A program made the translations under genes and the position numbers. Shown here piece after piece: positions 27,830 to 39,958 of a stretch of DNA of 64,000 nt. Source of the stretch: Cycas panzhihuaensis (Eukaryota; Cycadophyta); assembly GCA_023213395.1 (NCBI GenBank), contig CM041465.1, positions 74,097,741 through 74,161,740 on the forward strand. Direction: 5' to 3'. The notes beneath the pieces are model-generated. The model worked only from the letters and a program-made list of their open reading frames with translations. It searched no databases and was not told the origin of the DNA. How positions within the stretch are numbered: the first letter of the stretch is position 1; every line of letters begins with the position of its first letter.

Positions 27830-30800
27830 CCCATACAATAGATCTCTTGTACCTCACTCTCTAATTAGCCAGATTATTTGCTACTTTATTACCTTCCCTA
27901 TACGTGTGCCATAATTGTACATTCTCTATACTCTTTAGGGCTTGTTGGGCATCCTTAACTATAGCCTGGGTTCTCTAATCTAGTACGGTTGTAACCTTCA
28001 AAAGCTTTATCATATTAAGTGAGTCACCCTCCAGTACTACCTTGTTGAGACCCCCCTCTAATGCTAGATCCATAACTTTAAGCATAATTGCCATCTCTAC
28101 ACTATGGTTCGTCTGCTAATCATAATACTCTACAAAGGCCCATTTAACATTCCCTTTGGCGTCTCTACAAACACCACCACCTCCAGCCTCCCTAGGGTTA
28201 CCTTTTGTAGCCCCATAAAAATTTATTTTCACCTATCACTCCTCTGATGAGACCTAGGTGCAAGCCCTTATCTTCCCCTCCTAAGTTATCGGCCTTAACC
28301 CCCACTTGTCCAAGATCATCCCTTCTATAGCTATTATCCTCTTCTCCTCCATAAGCTTTACATTCTCCCTGATTCTAGTATAAATACTATTGAAAATACT
28401 ATTTGCATCCATCTATCTATCCTAAAAAACCCTCCTATTCCTTTCTTTCCATAAATTCCAAGATATAAGCATGAGAGCAATCCTCCAAATGCTACCAAGA
28501 ACTCTGCTTCTATAAGGGATAAACCAAGATGTCTACTAGTCCACTAGATTTCTTGATTGCACCCAATGGACTTCAAAGAGATCAAGTAGCAATCTCTAAA
28601 CCTCCCTTAAGTAAGCATGGTAAAGGAGGATGTGGTCCACATATTCCTCCTCCTTGCAGCAAAGAACTCACTTGTTTGTCATTTGGAATCCCCTCTTCAT
28701 CAGGTTATCTACCATTAAAATTTTATTCTTCAAACAAGTCAACTAGAAAATAACTATTTTTGGGATTAGGTCTAGTTTCCATACTCCTTCCAATAGCTTG
28801 TTTCTCTGATTCCCTCTCTCGATACATAAGAAGTGGTATCCCTATTTTATTGAATACTCCCTGGATTTAGTCGAGGGCCAAACCACCAAGTCTACAACTT
28901 TTGTTTTAGGGATGTAACACTTTTCAAGTACCCTTTTGAGGTTATCTATCCTCTCTTAGGAGTTAATCTCCCCCTAAAGGTCCTCAAAACTTCTCCATCT
29001 TCTCCTGCTATCCCCATCTGTCTAGTAATCCTTTATGAAAACCTCGTAACACCTTTCATAAGGGGCCTGAAGGGGGGCAAGATTAGGCTTACTCTTTAAG
29101 TGCTTATCACTGCACCAAGCATCCTCCCAGAAGTTAGTGGAGTTTCCATCTCCCAATTTCCATCTCACCCTAACCCTCAACATACTTCTAGACTTAAGAA
29201 TACTCCTCTAGACCACTAACCCAAAGGAAGGGACTATATTCTCATTTAATAGAGAGCCACCCTGAAGATACTTTTGCACCAAAATCTTCACATATAGGCC
29301 CTCCCCACCTTCAACCAAGAGCCAGCCAAGTTTTTCCATAAGTGTAGTATTAAAACATGGAATTCTTCTCAAGTTTAAGCCTATAACTCATCTCGGGATG
29401 CAAACTTTGTCCCAACTCACCAGGTGAATTTTGTTCTTCTCCTTAAGCCCAAACCAAAGGAATCTTTTTTGGATTGACTCTAGCACCATTGAGACCCTAC
29501 CTGATAATTTGAATATAGACATCCAATAAATGGGAACACTTTGTAAAGAAGTAGCCACCAACTGGAGTTTTTTAGCTTGGCTAAGAAGAGCTCCCTTCTA
29601 TCCAACAAGTTTCCTCTAGATCTGGTCAATAATAGGGTTCCACATGTCTTTATTAATCTTCCCTACAAATAGTGGCATCCCTAAATAAGTGGTAGGTGGC
29701 TTCTAGATCCCCATCTCAAGGATTCTACTAATCCTCCTTTGGGTAGTTACTGGGGTATTTATGAAGTAAACATTGCTTTTATTCAAATTTATCTTCTGGT
29801 TAGTGGCCAGCTTAAATCTTTCCATACCTTCTTTAAACCTTTGAGCCTCCCTTATGGCTACTTTCCCCAATAATATATTATCGTCTATAAATTGATAGTA
29901 CACAATATTGTCCACACTAGATTTAGGTCTTAATCCTTTAATAATCCCTTATCTTCTAGCTTCCTCTGTGGCCCTACGTAGGAGTTCAACCAAGATTATA
30001 AAAAGGTAAGGGGATAAGGGGTCTCCTTGTCTCAACCCTCTATATCCCAAAAACAATTTAGAGGATGTGCCATTAATAATAATAAAGCATTGGGGATTGG
30101 ATATATAGAGCTCTACCCACTCTTTCTATCTCTTTCCAAACCCAAATGCCTCCATGCACGCCAAGAGGAAATCCTAGGAGACTTTATCATAGGCCTTAGA
30201 AAGGTCAATTTTTATTAGCATACTAGGCTCCTTCCTTTCCTTAGTTGAGTGTAGAGTTTCATGGACCATGATTATACCATCTGTGATCTAACTTTCTTGC
30301 ACAAAATTATCCTAATTTTGAGAGATAATTCGAGGAATAATCTTTTTTAATGTGTTGCCCATCACCTTTGCTAATATCTTGTATTTCACGTTGCACAGGC
30401 TAATAGAGAGAAACTCCTCCATCCTTTTTGCCCTAGCCTTTTTTGGGATTATGACTAAAATGGTAGCCTTCCATTCCTTAAGAATCTTCTAGTTTCTATG
30501 AAACTCTCACATAGCCTCCATAAGGTCTTCCTCTATTATGTCCCAAAATTCTTAGAAAAAACTAGGGGGGAAACCATCTGGACCTGGGGCTTTCTCACTC
30601 TTCATGATAAAAACTGCTTTCTCCACTTCTTCCTAGGTGAAGGGCACTTTCAGCATGTCATTCTAGCTTTCATTGACTAATCTGGGGATAGTCCTTAAGA
30701 AATCCATTATGTCTTCTTTATCCCCATCCCAAAATTCTATAAACAAATCCTTAAAATAAGCAATAGTTGTATCCTTTAAATCTTTGAGACAATTTACTTC

Positions 30801-31967
30801 TAAGCCATCTTCCCTTAGGATTTTGCTAATCCTATTGCTATCTCTATGCTTTACTATGGTCATATGGAAAAATTTAGTGTTTCTATCTTCCTCAGCTAGC
30901 CATATGGCCCCCAATTTTCACCTCTAGTGTATTTCTTCTTTAATTAACAATTCTTATAAATTCTCAACTAGATCTCTTTCTTCTTTGTCCAATGCTTAAG
31001 TCCTGCCTTCTTCTTGGATTCTACTCTCAATAACATTCAAATCCTTAATAGTTTATTCCCTGTCTACGTGAATATTTTGGAACATCTCTTTGTTCTAGCT
31101 CTTCACTTACCTCTTAACCTAGTCCAACTTTTTAAAAAATCTGTACATGGCATGTCCTTGAATTGGGACTCTCCACCATTCCTTGACCTTCTTTCTAAGA
31201 TTAGGATGTTTAACCCACATCAGTTCAAATATGAAAGGGGATCCCTTATGTTTCTCTAAATCCAAGAAAACAAATTGAAGGGGAGAGTGGTCAGATCTGA
31301 CTTTCAGCAAGGCCTCTAATATAAAGTCATTAAAGCATCTAGCCCACTTAAAATTTACCAAAATCCTATCCATCTTGATTTAGATGAGCTAATTCCCTAG
31401 CCTCTTATTTGACTAGGTGAAATTCACTCCTATGAGTGTAACATCCAACAGGCTCCCCTTTCTGCATGAAACTACCAAGTTCATGCATGTTGTTTGACCA
31501 CCCTCTTGGTCCGCTTTCTTTTCACCTGGGCATAAGGTCATCTTAAAATCGCTTGCCACTAGCCACATTACTCTACATTCTCCATGGACTTCCAAGATTC
31601 TGTCCCACACCTTCCTTCTATCCTTAAGGAGATTTGGGGCATAGACATTTGTAGCCAACTATTTCAAATTGTTTCTCCTGCAAGTGAACCATATAGAGAT
31701 ATAAGATTCCTCCTCCTTAAAGATTTCCTCTATCTAATCATCTAGATTCCACATCACTATCAGGCCTCTAGCCCCTTGGTTGTTATTTACTCCTTTGCAC
31801 TCCACTCTCTTCCAAATTCTATTCTTATCTCTTAAACTATTATCCATGTTTAGTTTAGTTTCCTGTAAGAAAATTATATCTGGTTGTTCTCTCAACCTCA
31901 TATCTTTTAAAATCCTTTATTTAGAGGGTGTATTTATCCCCCTAACATTCCACAAAATAAGCTTCAT
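27830..31967 (-). pseudogene. LINE1 ORF2: endonuclease, RT, RNase H (decayed)
   Basis: Starts near 31967 (MKLILWNVRGIN). Endonuclease: ATNVYAPN (31640s) and the catalytic RSDHSPL at about 31290. The pre-RT linker holds AEEDRNTKFFH (30663-30914). RT runs roughly 30600-29700, with APGPDGFPPSFF-like sequence near 30560 and the catalytic F-x-D-D as FIDDN at about 29880. A zinc-binding region lies near 28600-28700, and RNase H at 28240-27830 (CRDAKGNVKWAF, LEGDSLNMIKLL, WHTYREGNKVAN). Plant L1 elements with this terminal RNase H are known. Numerous stops and shifts. Confidence 0.85.
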
Positions 31968-32095
31968 CTCTTCTTCCTTGTCTTCCAAACTTCTACTAAC
32001 TCTACTCTTTACGATTCACATCCTTTAGCTCTAGATCTTATCTTAGGCCCTTATAGGAATCCATCATTTAGGGTTTTCTAGTTACCCTAGTCTAT

Positions 32096-33227
32096 TTATG
32101 CCACAGCTTCCCTTTCTCTCAATATCTTTAGGGGGGGCCTTCCCACCCTTCTCTCAGACCTAATATCCATAATCTTCCTCTGGCCCATTTCCTTTTGATC
32201 CACTTGGCATAGAGTCCCCTTAATCTCTCTTTTTCGGTTATGTTTCCCCTCTTCCCCATCTACCTCTATCAACCCTGAGACCTGAGCCACCTCCTCTCCC
32301 TCCTCAAAGAGAGTACCCTCCTCATTGGGACTAAATCCCAACCCCTCTCCCCATGCTCTTGGAGAGGGCTCTCATCTCTCCCAATCTCTTGGGTACTTCT
32401 ATCTTTTATGGGGCGTCCTCTGGTGTATTGTTCTCTTCCTATTTTTTCTCCTCTTCTTTCCTATCCCCAGGGCATTTCAAGGGAAAGTGGCCCAACCTTT
32501 TGCATACTGAGCATCTAAAGTTATCCATCTCATAGATCAGTGGTTGGGCCTTGCTCCAATCCTCCATGTCAATCCACACCTCATATGGGAGGGGTTTATT
32601 AATCCTAGCCAATACGCAGAACCTGGCGTTGATTAGCCTACTTCTATTTCTGGTGGCCAAGTCAACTACTAGAAGGGAGCCAATGGCTTTCGCCACCCCT
32701 TTTAGGACCTCTATGTTCCATAATTGCAGTGGGAGCTTAGGAAGATGGATCCACACCGGGGCTTGGTTAACCATGGGTATTGAGGGGTCAAAATCACTAT
32801 GCCATTTTTCCAACATTAATACCTTCCTCCCTAGCATCCAAGGTGCCTTCAGTAAAATATTGGTCATATCTTCTTATATGGAAAACTTAAATAAGGCACA
32901 CCCCTTTAGCATTGATATAACTTCTATAGGTCATGCTATCCTCCATCTATTTCTAGTCCAACTCTTTATAACTTCTAATCTAGGTCTAGGCCCAAAGAAT
33001 CTGCCAACCAGATAGTTCTCCTAGTACTTCTCTATTTTCTCCACCAAGTTTTTAGGGATTTGTAATATAATTTTATTATCTTGGATTATAGGGATTAGGT
33101 CATAATCCTCCTCTTCTCCTAATTTTAGAACCTCTGAATAGGATCTCCCCTGGAAGGGGTTATGAGACTGGTCTTGGATTCTTGGTTCCTTCTCCATTTT
33201 ATATATAATTTTTTCAAATAGAAACAA
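32096..33227 (-). pseudogene. LINE1 ORF1: DUF4283-type Gag-like protein with CCHC knuckle
   Basis: Begins near 33227 (MFLFEKIIYKMEKE). 32439-32867 is the best part: MVNQAPVWIHLPKLPLQLWN (DUF4283-like), RLINARFCVLARI, then the knuckle CSVCKRLGHFPLKC. The acidic/basic tail continues to 32096. It has stops at Trp codons. ORF1 of plant LINEs binds RNA in the ribonucleoprotein particle. Confidence 0.85.
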
Positions 33228-33699
33228 AAATAGAATGCTAAGAGAATAAAGGCTGACTCACATGTATTTTGGCATCTAACTTATCTCTTCTAATGGGATT
33301 TCTGCAAGTCTTCTCATCTTGTCTCTGTCATCCTTCTGGTTTCATAGTTCTCTTAAGTAGATCTATCTGCCCATCTCTCTCACTTCTTCTCCAAACAACT
33401 TCCTATTATCCGCAACCCAAGGGAAGCATAGATCGCTCTCTCGCTCCCGCATCCAATTTGCTTGGTCCATTCTAATCATCTAGTTTAGGCCAAACCACCT
33501 CAGTATAGTTGCCTCTAGGGGGGACATTTATCCCCCCATCTCCTTTAAGGTTCTAGGTGATCCCTAACTCCTTTCGATACAGTCTCTCTACCATCAACTC
33601 CTCCCATAGATCTCTGCCCATGTCGACGGTGACAACAAAAACCCTAACTCCTCCACAATCTCTACTCAGGTCAAAATGTCCTACTTCCTCCACTATTTT

Positions 33700-34700
33700 A
33701 TTGTTCTTTATCATATATGTTTTCTTTTGAGGGCACTTGTGATCCTTATACCTTTTGGATTTGCATGTAAACTGGTCCCTTTCTTTATATATTCTACTCT
33801 TATTATGTTGTTTAGTTGACTTGTCTTCTAGGTATTCTATAAAATTGGGAGTTCTTAGCTTATTCTTGAAGGCTAGGTAAAGTACTTATGGTTTACGAAG
33901 AATCCCCCTACTTCTCTTCTTACTTGAGTTGCTTAATATTAGATATAGAAATTTCCCTCCACATTTTAAGTTGATATTATGGCTCATTTAAGATTAGGAC
34001 TAGATTGTCTTTTATTGGTAGTATATATTTTCTCTTGGACCCTTAGCATAAGACTCTATTAGATGCTTCTTCTCCATTTTTTAGGAATTCTATTTAATAA
34101 ACTTTAGAATTCTATAGATTATTATACCATTGATATTTACTAAAGCCTATGGAGTTTGACTTAACAGTTTTGATCTTATATATCTTTCTATTACTCATAA
34201 ATCAACTTAGTGAAAGAGTCCCAATTGAAATATATTATAGTTTTGTAATTCCATTGCCACTGGTAGAATTAGTATAGTGTGTTATTACTCAAATATAATA
34301 ATTTAAACATAATTTTCTTTGAGTTTGACCTTAGATGGATGGTAAAAGAAAATTCTATTTTTGTTAACCAACCTTAGACATCCTTCCTTTTGTCATGGTT
34401 GAATAGTTCAAAATGGACCTTTACATTCCTTATTCCTTGATGGATTCCTTATTGATTAGTTCATTTGCACTTTAGGCCCTTGTGTTCATGATCTTTGTAT
34501 TTATCATTATCCCCTTTTATTTATTCATTATTCTTCTTGTGTTAGTTTCCATGATTTAGGTCTTTAAGGTTTCTAAGACTCTCTTAATCTTAGAATCCAT
34601 GTTCTTTATTTTATTTCTTCACCTATGGCTTTCCTTATGTGCTCCTAATATGGTTTCAATACCATATTCAACTCTTGAATGGTATAGCATCCAACTTTTT
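33700..34700 (-). pseudogene. G2 gag with zinc knuckle (decayed)
   Basis: Directly right of the LINE1 target copy, the minus strand reads a knuckle (FTCKSKRYKDHKCPQKK, about 33780-33725) preceded by gag-like sequence up to about 34700. Removing LINE1 joins it to the protease at 27575. Stops are common. Confidence 0.7.
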
Positions 34701-35341
34701 TTTTCAATATTCAACTATTATGGGTTTTATTAATGCCTAATGGAGCTATGTCCTTCATCCACACACACACATATATATATATAGTTATATGAATTTTAGA
34801 CCTTAATTGCTAAATTTAAAATACCGAATATTCTAACTATGAACTCTAAGTGAAACTCTTTTTGATAGAAATGAATTTGGTTAATGGTAATTTAGAGGCT
34901 TATAACTTATGAGTTTTTAAAGTTGATTTAAAGTTAAGGTTTTTGAGGAAAACAATAGCGCGTGTTCCTAATTTACTAATAACATTTGATCTTAATATTT
35001 AATCTAGATGAATCCACTTTTAACAAAAGTTAAACTTCAATATGTACCTATTTAAAAGAAATTTGAGGTCAACTAAACACCTATATCCCTTATTATTAAT
35101 GTTATAATTTATAGTATTAGATTTTTAAACATATAGATAGTAGTGGGTAGTAGGCAGATATTGAAATCCTAATAAATTCCATAATTATACTTTAAACCCT
35201 ATAGTATAACCACATAAAATTGATTTTACATGTTTGGTTGTCTCAAATATATAACTATTTTTTTTAATTTAATCATCTACACCCTTGAAATAGTATATAT
35301 ATGATAAAAATTTAATTTGCCAAAACCATACTTTAATACCA
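34701..35341 (-). other. G2 leader and primer binding site
   Basis: Non-coding AT-rich leader with a small (CA)n(TA)n microsatellite at about 34761-34785. The primer site at 35326-35341 reads TGGTATTAAAGTATGG on the minus strand, a decayed Met-tRNA site two bases from the 5' LTR. Confidence 0.7.
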
Positions 35342-35343
35342 CT

Positions 35344-35574
35344 TGTTGCCATATTTTTTAATAAAATTAATATAATAATAATCCTTTTTGAGTGAGAAGA
35401 CCATTGGAATATTGCCAAGGCAGTCACCAAAAGCTAATAACCAAAACTAAGATGATTCCCCTTAAGTACAAAATGGATATTTATAGTCACTTATCTCAAG
35501 CTTACTTTCCCCCTCCAAAATACTAACTTCCTAATTATTAATTATCCTAATTCCTTTATTTTTAAAACATAACA
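35344..35574 (-). repeat. 5' LTR of G2
   Basis: TGTTGCCATATTTTTT to AAAACATAACA on the plus strand, 231 bp, next to the target copy ATCTT. Confidence 0.85.
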
Positions 35575-35579
35575 ATCTT

Positions 35580-37417
35580 CATGCATCGACAATAGATTTC
35601 ACAAAAGGAAAGACTTTCATATGGACAAAGGTAATGGATAAAAGCTTTGAGTTATTAAAAGAGAAGGTGATTAAGGTATCTATCCTTATACTTTTAGATT
35701 TTGAGAAGCCATTTACTATTGAGTGTGATGCATTAAATTTGGAAATTTGAGGAATACTTATTTAAGACAATAAATTGATATCATTCTTTAATAAAAAGCT
35801 AAATAATATAAAGGCAAGGTACACCACATGTGATCAAGAGTTATATGCTATTATACACATTTTGAAGCATTAGATATATTACTTATTACACAAATAGTTT
35901 AATTTGTTGACCAATCACTAAGTTTTGAAGTATATCAACTCAAAAGCAAAGTTGGTAATGAGGTATGTAAAGTGGATAATATTTTTATAGAGTTGTAGAT
36001 TTATGGTATAACATAAAAGTGGAAAGTCAAATGTAGATCCATTGAGTAGGAGAAGACATTTGCTTATTACCATAAGTAACAAAATTATTGGCTTTGAGTA
36101 GATGAAAGAGAAGTATGCAATATACCAATACTTAAGATTTAAATCATTTAAAAGAGTTAAGTGAGAAAGAACTTAATGAATATGTAATGAATGATAGTTA
36201 CGTATTTAAAACATCATAATTATGTGTTCCTATGGGATCCAAAAAAGAATAATTAATCGGGGAGATACGTTCATGTGGACTAGGAGGTCACTTTGGTAGA
36301 GATAAAATATATTTGCTAGTTAGTAAGAAGTTTTATAGGCCACACGTGAGGAAAGAGATGGATAAATTTATTTCAAATTATAAAGTCAATTAAATTTTAA
36401 AAGGGTGATAATAGAAACAAGTTTATACTAACCATTACCCACCACAAAAAGTAAATGATTTAATTTTCATGGTAATAGATAGATTTTTTGAAATGGCTCA
36501 CTTCATTCCTTACAAAAAGATAAGTGATGCAAGAAGGATTATAAAATTATTATTTAAGTAAATTATAAAGTTGAATGAAGTGCTAAAAATAATTATAAGT
36601 GATAGAGATACTAGATTTTAAAGATATATTTGGATGATACTATGGAAGAAATTTAATAGTAGGTTGTAGTTTAGTCTTTCATATCATCCTCAAACTAATG
36701 GGCAAACAAAAATTGTAAATAGAAGCTTGGATTTTTTTTTTTTGTAAAGTTTAGTAGATGATAACCACAAGTAGTGGGATTTGATCATACCCCAAGCTCA
36801 ATTTATATATAATTTTAATATGAACCAATCCCTAGTTAAGTCACCATTTCAAATTACATATAGGAGAAAACTTCACGTTGTTATAGATTTGATTTCACTA
36901 CCAGAAGGGCTAAGAGAAAGTTAGGATATAGAAGAATTATTAATGAGATTAAAGAAATTCCAATAGCAAGTTAGGTAGAAACTTGAAACCATAAATATAG
37001 AATATAAGAAAGATATAGATGGCATAAAATGGAGAAGAAATATGGGCTTGGAGATGAAGTTATAATATATCTTTATAAAGAAAGATATTCTTGAGATGTA
37101 TACAACAAACTAAAACCTAGGAAGATTAGACCATGTAAAGTATTAAAGAGGTCAAATGATAATACTAATTTACTAGATTTACTAGAGGAGTTAGATATCA
37201 ATTTGATCTTTACTATAACAAACCTATATAATTATCATTATATAAATATCAAGGCATAATAGGAAGAAAATGTACAAGGTGAGGAGTTTAAGCATTTTCT
37301 AAAGAAGAAAAGAATGAGATTAAACAGCTAGTTGACATAAGACTTATATATACTAAAGTAAGTAATTACAAAATATATTTGGCCAAGTAGAGAGAACTAC
37401 AAAATACATATAATTCT
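35580..37417 (+). pseudogene. G1 RNase H, integrase and chromodomain-like end
   Basis: Continues the G1 frame. RNase H: STIDFTKGKTFIWTKV, KPFTIECDAL, ARYTTCDQELYAII, HKSGKSNVDPLSRR (35580-36060). Integrase: zinc part near 36250-36400, core VIDRFFEMAHFIPYKK, ISDRDTRF, QFSLSYHPQTNGQT (36460-36720), tail to 37200. About 37330-37400 gives IRLIYTKVSNYKIYLAK followed by a stop and RELQNTYNS, which resembles a chromodomain, so G1 is probably a chromovirus. Copia E cuts it at 37417 and the remainder would lie right of the window. Confidence 0.85.
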
Positions 37418-37603
37418 TGTGAGGGAATACACTAGGATTGAAAATGTAATCATATGAAATCATTTACATAGAATTGGTCTATCTCAAATTCTTCTCATTA
37501 ATTTATAATGCTCAAATGATATTGTATAAGCTCTCTGTCTCTGTCTCTGTCTCTGTCTCTGTCTCTCTCTCTATATATATACAACTTGGGATCAATAATA
37601 ATT

Positions 37604-37634
<31 letters not shown>

Positions 37635-37810
37635 AACTTAGGATTAATAATAATCCATGAAGGACTAGTAACTTCCTTAACACTTATCATGATATTTAAT
37701 GATGACCTTATGACTCACTAATTATTTTGATGGCTCACTAAACCTAATAGGACCCATAATTTAACCCTAATAATATAAATATTAATTTTAATATTTATTC
37801 TTAATATTTA
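37418..37810 (-). repeat. 3' LTR of E
   Basis: TGTGAGGGAATACACTAGG matches TGTGAGTGAATGCACTGAG at 63832, and similarity continues for the 169 bp available on the right. The inner end is estimated from the start of pol remnants. Confidence 0.7.
37531..37630. repeat. (CTCTGT)n, (TA)n and (CA)n microsatellites in the E 3' LTR
   Basis: CTCTGT-type repeats at 37531-37571 run into TATATATA, then CA repeats at 37604-37630. The matching place in the other LTR (about 63935-63970) has no such expansion. Confidence 0.92.
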
Positions 37811-37849
37811 CCTCATTGCCTTTAATGCTAATATAAAATTTATATTTGT

Positions 37850-38931
37850 TAAATTTGTCATTAACAAGGGGTTTGCTAAAGATATTTATTAGTTACTCTT
37901 CAATAGGCTTGTATAAGAGCTTGACCTCTTTATTTTGGGTCTACTCCTAAATGAACTAGTACTGCACCTCAATATATTTGGAATAAATACAGAACACTGA
38001 ATTCTTGGAAATCTTCAATATACTTTGATTGTTACAATACAATGTAGTCACCTCATCTTGATAAATACCTAAATCATTAAGGACCTATCTCAACTAGATG
38101 GCTTCAGAAGAAGTTGTAACTGTAGCTTTATATATTGCTTTAGTGGAAGATAATACAATATTAGGATGCTTCTTATTGCTCTAAGTGATAATAAGAAAAT
38201 CCAAATAGATATAATAAATAAAAGTGGACCTTTTACATTTGGTACATCTAATCTAATTAGAATATGAATATTCTTTCATTATGAAATTATTGTTCTGGTT
38301 TAACTCTAACCCATAGTATAGAGTTCCTTAAAAATATCTAAGGATTCTCTTTGTAGTTTTTTAATGGATTTTCTTTGAATTTAGTATGAATCTCAATATT
38401 GTACTAGCTACAAAAGATATATCAAACTTTGTTATAGTCAAGTAAATTAAGCTACCAATTAGCTTCTTATATATAGTGCCATATATGTAATCTCCATCAT
38501 CTAGAGTTCTCATTTTTAAACTTATTTTTATGGGATTTGGAGTAGGTTTATAATCCTCCATTCTAAATTTCTTCAAAATCTTCCATGCATACTTAACCTA
38601 TAAAATTATGATTTTCCTAGGTTTTTTCCAAATTTATATACCCAAAAAATAGTGGAGTAGTCCAAGATCTATCATCTCAAAAGTCCTCTTAAGATCATTA
38701 TTTAGGTCTTTAACTTTTGAAGCATCAATACCTGTGATAATGAGATCATCCACATACAAAGTCATAAAGATAATTGAATGTTCATCTTTGACTTTGATAT
38801 ATAGGTTTAGATCAACTAGAAACATCTCAAACCTATTCTATAGAAAATATTAATTAATCTTGAAATACTAAGCTCTTAGAGTTTTCTTCAAGCCATATAA
38901 AGATTTTCTAAAGTGATATAAAGGTATTCTC
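37850..38931 (-). pseudogene. E RT C-terminal half and RNase H
   Basis: 38634-38825 has the RT catalytic site (MTLYVDDLIITG) and LLHYFLGI. 38361-38576 has KKFRMEDYKPTPNP, IYKKLIGSLIYLT and DISFVAS. Downstream to 37850 the RNase H is readable with stops: KSTFIYYI, STKAIYKAT, CNNQSILKISKN, NIFSKPLVNDKF. The block begins at the insertion site of C (38927-38931); the upstream RT part resumes at 43254 in frame. Confidence 0.88.
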
Positions 38932-39257
38932 TAAAGGTGATTAATGGAGAGCAGAGAGGAGTAGGTAAATAGAAATAACTCAAGCCATATTGCAAACCAT
39001 ACACAACATCAATGTATTAATCCATAATTACTCAAAATAGATCAAAAATCCTTGTGTAGGTGGTGTAGAAGAACACTGGGGGTATTAACCCCAAAGTATA
39101 TATATTTTGGAAGGAGGGTGAGACCTCTCTTTAACCTAAATTCAAATTAATATAAAATAATGCACAACATTAATAATAAACTTACCTATCATACCATTGA
39201 AGCTCGTATGCTACATATTCTAATGTAGGGTCTCATGTGATGAATATTAACCCAACA
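38932..39257 (-). repeat. 3' LTR of C
   Basis: On the minus strand it starts TGTTGGGTTAATATTCATC and contains the donor-like ATAG/GTAAGT (about 39183-39192). The next bases on the right form a purine-rich tract (GGAAGAA on the minus strand). Confidence 0.9.
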
Positions 39258-39259
39258 TT

Positions 39260-39958
39260 CTTCCGTTTAATGGTTATCATATATATCTTTATCTTCTCTT
39301 TAAAATTGTGATACTTGTACTTGAAGAAGACTTTGAATATTTGTTCTTTAGCTTTATCATCATTTGTGAAGTGGTCATTAACTCACCTTATCATCCTTTC
39401 AGTAATGTGTATCTCTTTAATATTATGTGGTTCAAATGGCTTCCAAGTAGGTGTAACTTGATTTGAATGAGTAGCGATGGATTTGTCTTAATCTTTATCT
39501 TTTACTTTAGTCAAGTCTAAGGTATATAACATCTCACCAAATATAATATTAGAGTCATTACTTTTACTAAAATCTGTGCTAGCACAAGTAACATTTATAT
39601 TTTCATCAAAGTACTCATACTCTAAGATCTACCTCACAGGAAAAATATCATCAATGTAATTAGTAATATTAAATTCTAAGGTATCTCCCCCATAAGTCAA
39701 TTTTAAGATATCCTATATGGATTTGGATGTGGTCATTTCACAAACGCTAGAAAATACATTATCATCTATAGTACAAAACAATATGGCTAAGGCCTCATTA
39801 TCCTTTTTTATATCTTTATTAATATCTGGTTCATATCTATTTTTTACATATTTCTAAAGGTTATTTACAATAAAGTATGTTTTCATTATTTTACTCTATT
39901 GTTGAAAATTATTTCCATCAAATATAGGAAATCTTATTTTACTTAGATTCATTGTCAT
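39260..39958 (-). pseudogene. C composite ORF: Gag N-terminus plus pol remnants
   Basis: Starts ATG at 39958 (MTMNLSKIRFPIFDGNNF). Gag N-terminus follows to about residue 100 (KKDNEALAILFCTIDDNVF, IDDIFPVR). Next is an unassigned stretch (NVTCASTDFSKSNDSN), then SIATHSNQVTPTW, which matches the integrase-RT linker of A, and finally KYKYHNFKEK, which matches the C-terminal tail of A pol. A few stops, mainly at Trp sites. It lacks the knuckle and all enzymes. The same order is found in F. Confidence 0.8.

Larger units (their letters stand above)
27592..33683 (-). mobile_element. LINE1: full-length plant L1-type LINE
   Basis: About 6.1 kb, flanked by a 16-bp target duplication (CTTCCTCCACTATTTT at 27576-27591 and 33684-33699). 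The 3' end, at the left on the minus strand, carries ACCTAATAAAAAA. Two ORFs: ORF1 with a CCHC knuckle and ORF2 with endonuclease, RT, zinc-binding and RNase H. Many stops. It sits inside the gag-pol of G2. LINE2 is a second member of the same family. Confidence 0.93.
26115..35574 (-). mobile_element. G2: short-LTR Ty3/gypsy element inserted in G1, split by LINE1
   Basis: LTRs of about 231 bp at 26115-26345 and 35344-35574; target copies GTCTT (26110-26114) and ATCTT (35575-35579). Minus-strand order: 5' LTR on the right, PBS, leader, gag with knuckle, protease, RT start, then directly the 3' LTR. RNase H and integrase are missing, so it is an internally deleted, non-autonomous copy. LINE1 lies between the knuckle and the protease. 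Removing G2 reconnects the G1 RT and RNase H frames exactly. Confidence 0.85.

Noticed and set aside
32325-33475. Plus-strand ORFs across LINE1 ORF1 (32325-32535, 32551-33015, 33269-33475)
   Set aside because: Shadows of the minus-strand LINE ORF1 and 5' UTR; no own motif.
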